Positions 47,512 through 55,996 of a DNA stretch of 64,000 bases are shown here, one piece after another. The notes beneath the pieces are model-generated. The model had not been told where the DNA came from, did not search any database, and saw only the letters and a program-made list of their open reading frames with translations. How positions within the stretch are numbered: the first letter of the stretch is position 1; each line of letters starts with the position of its first letter. Source of the stretch: Flavicella sediminum (GTDB lineage: Bacteria > Bacteroidota > Bacteroidia > Flavobacteriales > Flavobacteriaceae); the NCBI RefSeq assembly GCF_006381105.1, contig NZ_VDET01000001.1:231434-295433 (forward strand). The letters run 5' to 3'. The position numbers and the translations under genes were made by a program.

Positions 47512-48141
47512 ATGCAATTTATCAAAAAAAATTACGGATGGATCTTGGTTTCAATACTGGCCTCGCTTCCTTTATTGGTGCTTTTTAAAATGTTACAGGT
47601 TGATTTTTTCAATGGATTTTCCGTTAGCCTTATAGAAGGATCTGGTGCTGAAGGAAAAACAACCTTAGAAATGTTGTATCATGTTTCTGGTGAATTTGCC
47701 ATTCGTTGGATGACCGCAGTTCTGACTTGTACACCGTTTTTTATTTTATTTGGAGTCAGCAATTTGTATGTTCGACAAGCCATGGGAATTGCAACCGCTA
47801 TTTGGAGTTTTATACATTTTATCATTTTTATAGCGGCGGAAGGTTTTTTAGAAACCTTTACTCAAGTAAATTATATAGCAGGTTTTATAGCTGTATTATT
47901 ATTAATTCCATTGTTTTTTACGTCTAATAGAAAGTCAATGAGGTATTTAAAAGATAAGTGGAAAAAACTACAAAGTTTGGTTTATATAATTATTTTTCTA
48001 AGTCTTTTACATATTGTACTTTTAGAAAAAACTTGGCTAATTTATGCTATTGTTGTAGGGCTTGGATTGGTTTTAAGAATTCCAGTAGTTAAAAGTTATT
48101 TTATCAAACGAAGAAAAAAAAGAAAAACAATTCAAGCTTAA
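47512..48141 (+). CDS. Ferric-reductase-like haem membrane protein (MsrQ-like)
   Basis: 209 residues with about six membrane helices. The layout is that of the ferric-reductase transmembrane domain, as in MsrQ/YedZ: histidines in MLYHVSGEFAIRWM, WSFIHFIIFI and LSLLHIVLL could bind b-type haem. The C-terminus is strongly basic (KRRKKRKTI). It is followed after 5 bases by a flavin reductase-like gene, suggesting a flavin-to-haem electron route across the membrane. MsrP is not encoded here, so the acceptor is unknown. Confidence 0.75.
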   Translation: MQFIKKNYGWILVSILASLPLLVLFKMLQVDFFNGFSVSLIEGSGAEGKTTLEMLYHVSGEFAIRWMTAVLTCTPFFILFGVSNLYVRQAMGIATAIWSFIHFIIFIAAEGFLETFTQVNYIAGFIAVLLLIPLFFTSNRKSMRYLKDKWKKLQSLVYIIIFLSLLHIVLLEKTWLIYAIVVGLGLVLRIPVVKSYFIKRRKKRKTIQA

Positions 48142-48146
48142 TTGAA

Positions 48147-48875
48147 ATGAGTTTATTAGAAAATATCTTAAAAAAAGTTGTCCTACAAAAGGCTACAATT
48201 ATAAAAAAAACACAACTATCAAATTCGGTTTACCAAATTCGCTTAAAAAGTGAAAGCATCAAAACAGCTGAATTTCTACCTGGTTATTTTTTACGCTTAG
48301 TTATAGGAATAGGCAATGATGAACTTGCTTTTAAGGACAAAGTTAGAAGTTACAGCGTGTGGAATATCAATAAAACGGAAGGAACTTTGGACCTAGCCAT
48401 TGCAACCGAAAGTAATGGAATTGGAGCCCAATGGGTGGCCAATTGTTTGGTAAATGATGTGGTTTATTTTAAGTGGAAAAAAGGAACTTTTGTGCTTGAT
48501 AAAACTGCTGATAGTTATTTAATGATAGGTGATCTATCTGCCCTATCACACTTGTACGTAATTCACAGATCCTTGCCTAACAACAAACAAGTAGAAAGCC
48601 TTATTTACAGCTCAAATACGAATCGTTTTTTTAATGATATTGAGGATACTAGTCCCTTTAACTTTTATGAATTAGACCCCAATGCCATCACAGAAATTTT
48701 ACGTTTGGTAAAAGAAATAACGCCAAAAATGAAAGGCACTAAAATGGTTTATATTGCTGGAGATAGTAGAGTATGTATAGCCTTAAATCAGTATTTTAGA
48801 AAAGAATTAAATTGGAACACCCAACAAATTAAAACCAAACCTTTTTGGAATCCAGACAAAAAAGGATTGGAATAA
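48147..48875 (+). CDS. Siderophore-interacting-protein-like flavin reductase
   Basis: 242 residues. The FAD-binding motif R-S-Y-S-V-W lies in the N-terminal barrel, followed by IATESNGIGAQWVANC and a C-terminal NAD(P)-binding-like domain (YIAGDSRVCIALNQYF, ending in KPFWNPDKKG). This is the pattern of the SIP/ViuB group that passes electrons from NAD(P)H to flavin and then to iron or another acceptor. Paired with the haem membrane protein upstream. Confidence 0.8.
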   Translation: MSLLENILKKVVLQKATIIKKTQLSNSVYQIRLKSESIKTAEFLPGYFLRLVIGIGNDELAFKDKVRSYSVWNINKTEGTLDLAIATESNGIGAQWVANCLVNDVVYFKWKKGTFVLDKTADSYLMIGDLSALSHLYVIHRSLPNNKQVESLIYSSNTNRFFNDIEDTSPFNFYELDPNAITEILRLVKEITPKMKGTKMVYIAGDSRVCIALNQYFRKELNWNTQQIKTKPFWNPDKKGLE

Positions 48876-48911
48876 ATGAAAATAGCCATCACCCAAAAAA
48901 TTTAATCCCCA

Positions 48912-50060
48912 ATGAATTTAAGTGAATCCTATACAACTATTAGACAGCAAACACTGGATTTTTGCCGTTATCTACAGCCTGAAGATTTTTCTATACAAGT
49001 AGTAAAATTTGCAAGCCCTGCCAAATGGCACTTGGCACATACTACTTGGTTTTTTGAAACCTTTATTTTAAAAGATCAAGTAGACAACTACACCGAATTT
49101 GATAAGAATTTTAATTTTTTATTCAACAGTTATTACAACAACGTAGGGAGTAGAATTTTACAAGCCAACCGAGGAAACATGTCTCGCCCCAGTACCGATG
49201 AGATTTATGCTTATAGAGCCTATGTAGATGCCCAAATGCAAGCGTACATACAAACAAATCCTCCTAAAAAAATAGTAGATTTAATTGTATTAGGACTAAA
49301 TCACGAACAACAACATCAGGAATTGTTAATTACCGATGTAAAATACATGTTAGGGCACAACCCTTTGTTTCCTGTTTACAATGCTGATTACAATTTAACA
49401 GCTGATAAAAACACGAGTACAGAAAGTGTACAAATTAATGCAGGAGTTTACAAAATAGGTCATCAGAATAAGGATTTTTGTTATGACAACGAACTAGGTG
49501 TACATCAAGTATATATAGACAATTTTGAAATTCAAAACTACTTAGTGACCAATGGTGATTATATAACTTTTATGGAGGCCGGTGGTTATACCGATTTTAA
49601 TCTTTGGTTAGATGAAGGTTGGTCTTGGGCAAATAAGCAAGAAACTAAAGCTCCTATGTATTGGCATCAGATTGATGGAGAATGGCATATGTACACGCTT
49701 GCTGGATTACAAAAAGTAGACAAAACAGCTATTTTAAGTCACGTAAATTATTACGAAGCTTGTGCGTATGCCGAATGGAAAGGCATGCGTTTGCCTACAG
49801 AGTTTGAATGGGAAATAGCCGCACAACAATTAAACTGGGGACAACGTTGGGAATGGACCAACAGTGCCTATTTACCTTATCCCAATTTTGTCAAAGAAAA
49901 CGGAGCTGTTGGGGAATACAACGGCAAATTTATGAGTAACAAAATGGTGTTAAGAGGAGCTTCTGTAGCCACATCACCCAACCATAGTCGTAGTACTTAT
50001 CGTAATTTTTTTCACCCTTCGGAACGTTGGCAGTTTACCGGAATTAGATTAGCAAAATAA
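48912..50060 (+). CDS. egtB: EgtB-type sulfoxide synthase
   Basis: A 382-residue non-haem iron enzyme that joins trimethylhistidine to a thiol using oxygen. N-terminal DinB-like helices carry the iron ligands: H43 in WHLAHTTWFFE, and H131/H135 in LNHEQQHQELL. The C-terminal FGE-sulfatase-like domain (about 175-382) has WEWTNSAYLPYPNF and LRGASVATSPNHSRSTYRNF. It is 1 base before egtD. No egtA, egtC or egtE is seen, so the thiol donor and the lyase step are open: cysteine or another thiol may be used. Confidence 0.92.
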   Translation: MNLSESYTTIRQQTLDFCRYLQPEDFSIQVVKFASPAKWHLAHTTWFFETFILKDQVDNYTEFDKNFNFLFNSYYNNVGSRILQANRGNMSRPSTDEIYAYRAYVDAQMQAYIQTNPPKKIVDLIVLGLNHEQQHQELLITDVKYMLGHNPLFPVYNADYNLTADKNTSTESVQINAGVYKIGHQNKDFCYDNELGVHQVYIDNFEIQNYLVTNGDYITFMEAGGYTDFNLWLDEGWSWANKQETKAPMYWHQIDGEWHMYTLAGLQKVDKTAILSHVNYYEACAYAEWKGMRLPTEFEWEIAAQQLNWGQRWEWTNSAYLPYPNFVKENGAVGEYNGKFMSNKMVLRGASVATSPNHSRSTYRNFFHPSERWQFTGIRLAK

Positions 50061-50061
50061 A

Positions 50062-51009
50062 ATGATAGAAACCTTTAAAAAAGACGTAGATCAGGGTTTA
50101 AAGGCAAGCACTAAAACCTTGCCTTCTAAATATTTTTACAACAAAAAAGGGGATGCTCTTTTTGTAGAAATTATGAAACTTCCTGAATATTATTTAACGC
50201 GTTGTGAACTAGATATTTTTGAGAACAAAACACAAGAACTAATTGATGGCTTGGACATACAGCCAGAAACTTATTTTGAGTTGATAGAATTAGGAGCCGG
50301 TGATGGGACCAAAACTAAAAAATTATTGGCCTCTTTAGCCAATCAAAACTATACTTTTGATTACTTACCTATTGATATTTCTGCCAATGCTTTGGACTTA
50401 TTAGAAAAAGACCTTTGCAAAGAATTACCAAAAGTATCGGTACAAACCCAACAAGGAGATTATTTTGAAGTATTGGCTTCTTTAAAAAAGAGCAAAAAGC
50501 CCAAAGTAGTTTTATTTTTAGGTTCTAACATTGGTAACATGACCGATGATTTGGCGGCTGAATTTATTTACAATTTAGGAGCTAATTTACAAGCCGGAGA
50601 CAAGTTATTATTAGGGGTAGATTTAATCAAAGCCAATGATATTGTATTGCCTGCCTATAACGATAGCAAAGAAATTACCGCCAAGTTTAATTTGAATTTA
50701 TTAGACCGAATCAATCACGAATTGGGTGGGAATTTTAATCAGGAACAGTTCAAACATCAACCTGAATATAATGAAAGCGAAGGAATTGCAAAAAGTTTTA
50801 TTGTAAGTACTACTCATCAAACCGTAGAAATTAAAGCACTAGGAAAAAGTTATCATTTTACCGAAGGAGAAAAAATTCACACAGAAATTTCTAGAAAATA
50901 CAATGATGATTTGCTTCAAAAAATCATACAAAACACCGATTTTTCTTTGGAAACTAAAATTCTAGATAGTAAAGGCTATTTTGCAGATTACATTCTTAAA
51001 AGAAACTAA
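50062..51009 (+). CDS. egtD: L-histidine N-alpha-methyltransferase
   Basis: A 315-residue SAM enzyme that methylates histidine three times to hercynine. Family marks: KYFYNKKGDALFVEIMKLPEYYLTR at the start, ELGAGDGTKTKKLL as SAM site, FLGSNIGNM, and a C-terminal EKIHTEISRKY. Its length fits mycobacterial EgtD (about 320). Directly coupled to egtB, so hercynine or an ergothioneine-like thiol is the expected product. Confidence 0.93.
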   Translation: MIETFKKDVDQGLKASTKTLPSKYFYNKKGDALFVEIMKLPEYYLTRCELDIFENKTQELIDGLDIQPETYFELIELGAGDGTKTKKLLASLANQNYTFDYLPIDISANALDLLEKDLCKELPKVSVQTQQGDYFEVLASLKKSKKPKVVLFLGSNIGNMTDDLAAEFIYNLGANLQAGDKLLLGVDLIKANDIVLPAYNDSKEITAKFNLNLLDRINHELGGNFNQEQFKHQPEYNESEGIAKSFIVSTTHQTVEIKALGKSYHFTEGEKIHTEISRKYNDDLLQKIIQNTDFSLETKILDSKGYFADYILKRN

Positions 51010-51011
51010 AC

Positions 51012-51674
51012 ATGAACAGCATAAGGTTGGGTATTTTAGGATTGGGAAGTCAGACCACTACGTTTTACATAAGTGAGCTGAATCGTATGTATCATAAAAA
51101 ACATGGAGGGTATAGCACCTGTCCTTTTGTTTTGTGGAACAGCAATTTTCATGCGATCAACTCTCGTTTGCCAACTATTTCTAAGGAGCTCAACACCCTT
51201 GTTCAACAAGAAATTCTACAATTAGAAAACTTAGGAAGTACACATTTAGTCATTCCAAATATCACTTTACACGAAAGTATAGATCAACTAGAGCTTTCTA
51301 AAAAAGTATTACATCCTGTGTATTTAACCGTAGAAAAACTAAAAGCAAACACTATTTCTAAAGTGGTGTTACTAGGGTCGGAACACACCATGAACTCCGC
51401 TTACATTCGTTCTATATTTAAAGAGAATGCTATTGAAGTAACAATTCCCACAGCAACAGACAGACAACAAATTGATGCTTTTAGACAGCAAGTCTATGCC
51501 CAAAAAGAAACGGCAGAGAGTATTTACAACTATCATCAAATAATTCAGAAATACAGTGCTACAAATCCTGTAGTGCTAGCTTGTACGGAATTGTCCATTT
51601 TTAAACCCAAAGAAAACAAACAACTAGTAGATATGGTTACTGTTCAAATTAGAGCAGCCATCCATCAATTATAA
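51012..51674 (+). CDS. Aspartate/glutamate racemase family protein
   Basis: 220 residues of the Asp/Glu racemase fold. The two expected catalytic cysteines are not both in the usual settings: LACTELSIF holds the second cysteine, but the first motif appears as VIPNITLH, with asparagine where NTxH usually follows a cysteine pattern further upstream. Activity as a racemase is therefore uncertain. It begins 2 bases after egtD and is read with it. A role in the thiol pathway is possible but unsupported. Confidence 0.75.
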   Translation: MNSIRLGILGLGSQTTTFYISELNRMYHKKHGGYSTCPFVLWNSNFHAINSRLPTISKELNTLVQQEILQLENLGSTHLVIPNITLHESIDQLELSKKVLHPVYLTVEKLKANTISKVVLLGSEHTMNSAYIRSIFKENAIEVTIPTATDRQQIDAFRQQVYAQKETAESIYNYHQIIQKYSATNPVVLACTELSIFKPKENKQLVDMVTVQIRAAIHQL

Positions 51675-51688
51675 AAACAAAAAAGAAT

Positions 51689-52534
51689 ATGAAAGTAGCA
51701 GTAACATCAGCAAACGGAAAATTAGGATCTAGCATTGTTAAAAACCTAATCCAACTACTAGGAAAAGACAAGGTAGTAGGTATTGCGCGTAGCCCAGAAA
51801 AAGCAGCACACTTAGGTATAGAAATTAGAAAAGGAGATTACAACAGTCGTGAAGAATTTGAGCAAGCTTTACAAGGAATTGATAAAGTTATCTTACTTTC
51901 TGGTATGGACGAACCGCAAAAAAGAATTCAGCAACATCGCAATGTAATTGAAGCCGCAGTAAGCAATGGGGTGCAAAAAATTGTCTATACCAGTATTATT
52001 GGTGATGATGAAAACAATGCATTTAGTCCTGTGGTACAATCCAACCGTCAAACAGAAAAAGACGTTCAAAACGCTGGTCTTGATTATGTGATTGGTAGAA
52101 ACGGAATTTACATAGAACCCGATTTAGAATACATAGACACCTATATAAAAGAAGGAGAAATTAGAAACTGTGCAGGTGATGGAAAATGTACTTATACCAG
52201 TAGAGAAGAATTGGGAGAGGCTTATGCCAAAATGCTGACCGATGACAAACATAATGGTAACGTTTACAATTTAGTTGGGGAAGCTATTACTCAAAGTGAA
52301 TTAGCAGACGGTATTAATAAAGTATTTAACACACAGTTAGTTTTTACTTCTGTTTCTGTTGCCGATTATTTAACTGAAAGAAAAGCAGAATTAGGAGAGT
52401 TTATAGGAACCATAATTGCCGGGATTTATGAAGGAATTAGAAATGGAGCCAATGAGGTACCTTCTGACTTTGAAAAAGCAACCCAAAGACCTCACAAAAC
52501 TCCTATAGAAATGATGAAAGCGTTTAAGAAATAA
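51689..52534 (+). CDS. NmrA-like NAD(P)-binding oxidoreductase
   Basis: 281 residues of the atypical short-chain dehydrogenase fold. VTSANGKLGSSIVKNL is the dinucleotide-binding turn, followed by VGIARSPEKAAHLGIEIRKGDYN and KVILLSGMD, typical of the NmrA/quinone oxidoreductase 2 (QorB) group. Substrate could be a quinone; some members only sense NADP. It closes the run after egtD and the racemase-like gene. Confidence 0.85.
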   Translation: MKVAVTSANGKLGSSIVKNLIQLLGKDKVVGIARSPEKAAHLGIEIRKGDYNSREEFEQALQGIDKVILLSGMDEPQKRIQQHRNVIEAAVSNGVQKIVYTSIIGDDENNAFSPVVQSNRQTEKDVQNAGLDYVIGRNGIYIEPDLEYIDTYIKEGEIRNCAGDGKCTYTSREELGEAYAKMLTDDKHNGNVYNLVGEAITQSELADGINKVFNTQLVFTSVSVADYLTERKAELGEFIGTIIAGIYEGIRNGANEVPSDFEKATQRPHKTPIEMMKAFKK

Positions 52535-52598
52535 GCTAAAAGCTTGTTTACAACGGTCGTGTTCTTTAGAAGACAATTTAGTTCATGTTGACAAAAAC

Positions 52599-52626
52599 AA
52601 AAGTCCTTCATTTCTGAAGGACTTTT
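52599..52626. terminator. Bidirectional terminator between convergent genes
   Basis: A 12-bp perfect stem (AAAAGTCCTTCA) with loop TTTC, A and T runs on both sides. Serves the gene ending at 52534 (plus) and the one ending at 52649 (minus). Confidence 0.88.
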
Positions 52627-52648
52627 TTAGGTATTAATTAGTAGGAAT

Positions 52649-53050
52649 TTATTGTTCCAATACCTTCGACTCATTGTCTCGAATGTTTTTTTGTACCGCA
52701 ATAGCACCAAACAAACTTAGCAAAAAGGCAAAAGCATAAAATCCTTTTTCACTCGGTAGCAAATTGGCATTCCAAAGTCCAATAATGAGCAATACAATTG
52801 ATAGTATGGTGCCAAACCAACAAATACTATAATAAATATCGGTTACAGGAATTTTTTCTAGCTTGTCTCTTACGGCTTTTTGAAGTGATATAACGGCAAA
52901 GAGTCCAAACATAATTATGGTAAAATAATAGCCTTTTTCGTTGAGTACCATGTCGGACCTGACTAATCCAATTAAATAGCCTATTAAGCCTGTTCCTAAT
53001 GCAACCCAAGAAGCTGCCATAAATGCTGATGATGTTTTTTGATTTTCCAT
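52649..53050 (-). CDS. YiaA/YiaB-like inner membrane protein
   Basis: 133 residues with two similar halves, each of two membrane helices: [20 protein letters not shown] plus [24 protein letters not shown], then [23 protein letters not shown] plus [24 protein letters not shown]. This duplicated LxxKGxYxxxxxxFxxxAVQKxxRD pattern is the YiaAB domain. Function unknown. It lies 2 bases after the DUF2459 gene, in the TetR-linked operon. Confidence 0.85.
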   Translation of the reverse strand: MENQKTSSAFMAASWVALGTGLIGYLIGLVRSDMVLNEKGYYFTIIMFGLFAVISLQKAVRDKLEKIPVTDIYYSICWFGTILSIVLLIIGLWNANLLPSEKGFYAFAFLLSLFGAIAVQKNIRDNESKVLEQ

Positions 53051-53052
53051 TT

Positions 53053-53718
53053 TTAGTTGTTTTTAATTAATAATTGATTGGCTGTAACGGTCCAAAGACA
53101 CGCATTTTGTCCACTTTTTTTTAATGCTGTGTTGGTCCATGTGTTACAGGTGTTAAATAAATGATAGGTTCCAGTTGCTTCATAAAAAGCATCATGATTC
53201 CCGTAATTTGCGTTTGTATCTATAGGAATAAATGCATTGTTTTTTTGCAGTGCACTGTTTAGAATGTATTGGCAAAGTGTTTTGTATTGTTGTTCTGTTA
53301 ATTGTAATTGAACACAATGATCGGAGGTAGAAATTTTTTGGTAATAAGTGGTATGTAATGCTGTTCCACCAAATCCGAAGGCAGCTTTAAAAGCTGTTTT
53401 TGCTGTCAAGTCTGACCATGTAGGCGTATTCAAATAAAAACCTTTGTCGCCCCAACCAAAACCAACGTAATTCATGCTAAGCTCAGGTTGTTTGGTGTGT
53501 GCTTGTTTTATTTTTGTTGACCAGTCATAATATTTATTTTTTATAGGCAGTACAATATCTGTATGGATGCCATTGGACTTTATAAAAATATTTATTTCTC
53601 TCACCGTTTGTACTGTATTTGCCTTTATAGTAAAATGGGGTAGTACCATTGCAGAGAGCACATAACTTAAAATAAATCCTAATAGGAGTAGGGCAATGTA
53701 TTTACTTGTTTTCTTCAT
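53053..53718 (-). CDS. DUF2459 (TIGR02117) family exported protein
   Basis: 221 residues with an N-terminal membrane anchor (about 8-28, [19 protein letters not shown]). The mature part carries the family signature [53 protein letters not shown]. The conserved histidine, cysteine and asparagine suggest a papain-like peptidase fold, but no activity is known to me. A TetR-type site lies just upstream (53735-53750). Confidence 0.85.
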   Translation of the reverse strand: MKKTSKYIALLLLGFILSYVLSAMVLPHFTIKANTVQTVREINIFIKSNGIHTDIVLPIKNKYYDWSTKIKQAHTKQPELSMNYVGFGWGDKGFYLNTPTWSDLTAKTAFKAAFGFGGTALHTTYYQKISTSDHCVQLQLTEQQYKTLCQYILNSALQKNNAFIPIDTNANYGNHDAFYEATGTYHLFNTCNTWTNTALKKSGQNACLWTVTANQLLIKNN

Positions 53719-53734
53719 TTCGTTATTTTTACTA

Positions 53735-53750
53735 GTGAGTAATCACTTAC
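53735..53750. promoter_or_regulatory. Candidate TetR operator before the DUF2459 gene
   Basis: GTGAGTAATCACTTAC, imperfect palindrome, 17 bases upstream of the ATG at 53718. Nearly identical to the site at 54290-54305. Confidence 0.6.
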
Positions 53751-53767
53751 TTATTGATTAAATTTTT

Positions 53768-54283
53768 TTAGAGTTTGTATTTGTTCTTTAAAAATGAAAT
53801 GTAATTTTTTTCAAACTTATTAAGTAAAATATCGATGGCAATACTATTTAATAATTGGTTGAATAAGATCGCTTCCATTTTTGGGTTTTCATAGTTCAGC
53901 GAAGTAAAAGCTTCTTCGAATTTTGTTAAAATAGGAACAAATGTTTCGCTATTCGTATAGGCCGGTTCCCATCTAAGTTTGTATTGCAGTCTCCAATAGT
54001 CATAATGTTTTTTTTCTATGGATAATGGAAGATTCAATGTTTTTAGTAATATTTTTTTAGGATCAGTTTCTCTGAAAATAGGAGAGAAGACTTGATTGAT
54101 TGTTTCTTGTGTTTGTTTTAACAACTCAACTAAAAGACCATTTTTATTGCCAAAATGCCTAAAAATCAAACCTTCAGAAACCCCTGCAGATTTGGCAATT
54201 TTACTAGTAGAGCTTGCTGCATAGCCTTCTTGGGCAAAAAGATGTAGGGCAGCTTCTAATATTTGTTCTTTTTTTTCAGTCAT
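53768..54283 (-). CDS. TetR-family transcriptional regulator
   Basis: 171 residues. Helix-turn-helix at about 5-50 ([44 protein letters not shown]), then a ligand-binding helical domain. It lies upstream of, and on the same strand as, the DUF2459-YiaA pair. GTGAGTAATC-type sites flank it on both sides, one at the downstream operon and two at its own promoter, so it probably represses both. Confidence 0.92.
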   Translation of the reverse strand: MTEKKEQILEAALHLFAQEGYAASSTSKIAKSAGVSEGLIFRHFGNKNGLLVELLKQTQETINQVFSPIFRETDPKKILLKTLNLPLSIEKKHYDYWRLQYKLRWEPAYTNSETFVPILTKFEEAFTSLNYENPKMEAILFNQLLNSIAIDILLNKFEKNYISFLKNKYKL

Positions 54284-54289
54284 AATAAT

Positions 54290-54305
54290 GTGAGTAATCG
54301 CTTAC
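54290..54305. promoter_or_regulatory. Candidate TetR operator at its own gene
   Basis: GTGAGTAATCGCTTAC, 7 bases upstream of the tetR start; one base different from the site at 53735-53750. Confidence 0.6.
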
Positions 54306-54334
54306 AAAGATAGTTTAGTTTTTGAATAAAAAAA

Positions 54335-54346
54335 GTAATCACTCAC
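54335..54346. promoter_or_regulatory. Second TetR-type half-site
   Basis: GTAATCACTCAC, the reverse complement GTGAGTGATTAC matching the left arm of the other two sites. About 45 bases from the one at 54290. Confidence 0.45.
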
Positions 54347-54549
54347 TTTTTTTGCGGATTACTTGTTTTCTTGTCTAAATGCGATAAGGTTTCCGTTAAT
54401 TATTGTCAATTTTTTTTGGATTGCAATGAGCTGTTTTAAAAAGTTGCCGTACAAGAGGAGCAAATAACAAATTCAACATTTGAAATAGATTGTTTTCACT
54501 TTCATCCAATAAAAAATTAAAATCAAGAATTAATGATTAGAAACAAAAA

Positions 54550-54584
54550 CATCTTGAAGGTCGGTAAGTACGACTTTCAAGATG
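54550..54584 (-). terminator. Terminator after the J-domain/KTSC gene
   Basis: A 14-bp stem CATCTTGAAGGTCG paired with CGACTTTCAAGATG (one wobble or mismatch), 7-base loop, then a T-rich run on the minus strand. Confidence 0.75.
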
Positions 54585-54642
54585 CTTGATAGTTTCTTGT
54601 AAAAATAAAGAACAATAATACGGCTAAAACAATAGATTCGTC

Positions 54643-55089
54643 TTAAACGGTTGCCGTTGCTTTTTTAGATTTTCTATAGATAAAAGAATTAAAGATGTTT
54701 CTTCTACCAAAATTGTTGATCGATTTACTATTGACAAATTTTAAGAACAGTTTGTGGTTTACCCCAAAATATTCATAAGTAGTTCCATCTGTAAAAGTAA
54801 CTTCCAACAACATACTTTTATGATGGTAATCTGCTACTTGTTCGTTTGTTATTGTATTGGTATACTCTTCTAAGTTTCCTTCCTTTGTTTTAGGAGAAAT
54901 ACTTACAAGAAAATGATACCCATCAATTATTTTTTGACTTTTTAATTCTGCTTCGTCTTTTTGTTCTTGGTCTTGAAATTTATCAGGATGCCATTGCTTA
55001 ACCAAACCTCTATAGGTAGTTTTAAGCTCCTTTAAATCAATAGCTCCTTCTACATTAAAAAGCTTTTTATATTCATTAATACGTTTCAT
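54643..55089 (-). CDS. J-domain protein with C-terminal KTSC domain
   Basis: 148 residues from the ATG at 55089, which gives MKRINEYKKLFNV; a longer form starting at 55116 adds nine residues. The N-terminal J domain (about 5-70) has the diagnostic H-P-D in VKQWHPDKF. The C-terminal part (about 80-140, YHHKSMLLEVTFTDGTTYEYFGVNHKLFLKF) is a KTSC domain, a small module seen with lysyl-tRNA synthetases and other proteins. It would recruit Hsp70 (DnaK) to an unknown client. Stands alone. Confidence 0.88.
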   Translation of the reverse strand: MKRINEYKKLFNVEGAIDLKELKTTYRGLVKQWHPDKFQDQEQKDEAELKSQKIIDGYHFLVSISPKTKEGNLEEYTNTITNEQVADYHHKSMLLEVTFTDGTTYEYFGVNHKLFLKFVNSKSINNFGRRNIFNSFIYRKSKKATATV

Positions 55090-55217
55090 TTGTACCTGTT
55101 TCAAATTAGGCTGCAAAAGTATTCATAATAATCTGATATTCAAGTTTTTTTTTGAGGAAGCTTGATTTATTTTACAGAAAGAATATTGCTGTAGCTAGGT
55201 GTTATTTAAAATAATAC

Positions 55218-55820
55218 TTAGCTACATTTTTTTGTTGGAATAGGAAAAGGACGGTAGGCATAATACTGCAGTACTTCTTCTAAAGCGATTTTTAAAGCTT
55301 TATTAACGGGTAAAATGATATTTCCTAAATGAAAATCGATATTATTTAATTGCATGTAATATTCTGTAAATATAGGTATATTGACAATGTTGTTAAGGTT
55401 TTTTTGAGCCGCATCGAATTTTTCCGTTTGTCCTTCTTTTATGATTTTACAAGTGGCCAATCGTAAGTTGCCATATTTGTCAGTATTGGCGGCAAATCCG
55501 AACAATCGGCAAATTAAACCTCGGTATTTATAGGTACTACAACGACCTTTATCTAAAAGTGTTAGTGGTTGGTAAATGATACAGGTTAAACTTTGTGTTT
55601 TGTTTAGTTGGTCTAAAGTTTTTTCAGCTTCTCCTTGTAAAAATAGCTGAAAAGCCCAAGGTAGGAACTCTAAAGGAGAGGCTTCTATATTTGGTGTGGT
55701 ACAACACTTACCACAGCCAGAAACACAAGTCAATCCAGACGTTTTTTGAAACTCAGTACTTTCTAGTTCCAATTTTTGAAAAAGATCTTCAACTAATTTT
55801 ACTCTTCTTTCTATCGACAT
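55218..55820 (-). CDS. YkgJ-type cysteine-cluster protein
   Basis: 200 residues. Cysteine-rich N-terminus C32-x3-C36-x2-C39-C40 (TCVSGCGKCCTTPN), with later cysteines in CSTYKYRGLICRLFGF and LATCK, as in the YkgJ/UPF0153 group that probably binds zinc or an Fe-S cluster. No signal peptide. Function unknown. Ends near the gltD terminator region on the other side of a 176-bp gap. Confidence 0.85.
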   Translation of the reverse strand: MSIERRVKLVEDLFQKLELESTEFQKTSGLTCVSGCGKCCTTPNIEASPLEFLPWAFQLFLQGEAEKTLDQLNKTQSLTCIIYQPLTLLDKGRCSTYKYRGLICRLFGFAANTDKYGNLRLATCKIIKEGQTEKFDAAQKNLNNIVNIPIFTEYYMQLNNIDFHLGNIILPVNKALKIALEEVLQYYAYRPFPIPTKKCS

Positions 55821-55946
55821 GGATTTATTTCCAAGGTAGTCTTATTCTAACAGTTGTAAGCCTAAAAGAAATCTTATATGGTCATTTGTACAAAATGGCT
55901 AAGTAAAGAGAGTCGTTTTTTGCTAAGGAGGTTTGTCTAAAAACAA

Positions 55947-55978
55947 AAAATCCCTTTACTAGGAAGTAAAGGGATTTT
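55947..55978 (-). terminator. Terminator after gltD
   Basis: A 14-bp perfect stem (AAAATCCCTTTACT), loop of four, 19 bases past the gltD stop. Confidence 0.88.
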
Positions 55979-55996
55979 AAAAATTATATAGATAAC

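Larger units (their letters stand above)
54284..54642. other. 359-bp gap holding TetR sites and a terminator
   Basis: Contains the two operators at the tetR promoter (54290-54305, 54335-54346) and the hairpin at 54550-54584. The rest (about 54350-54545) shows no coding sequence or clear structure. Confidence 0.5.

Noticed and set aside
48912..50060. FGE-sulfatase-like domain as maturase for the three sulfatases
   Set aside because: The protein has the DinB-like iron-binding N-terminus (WHLAH, HEQQH) of EgtB and is coupled to egtD, so it belongs to thiol synthesis and not to formylglycine formation.
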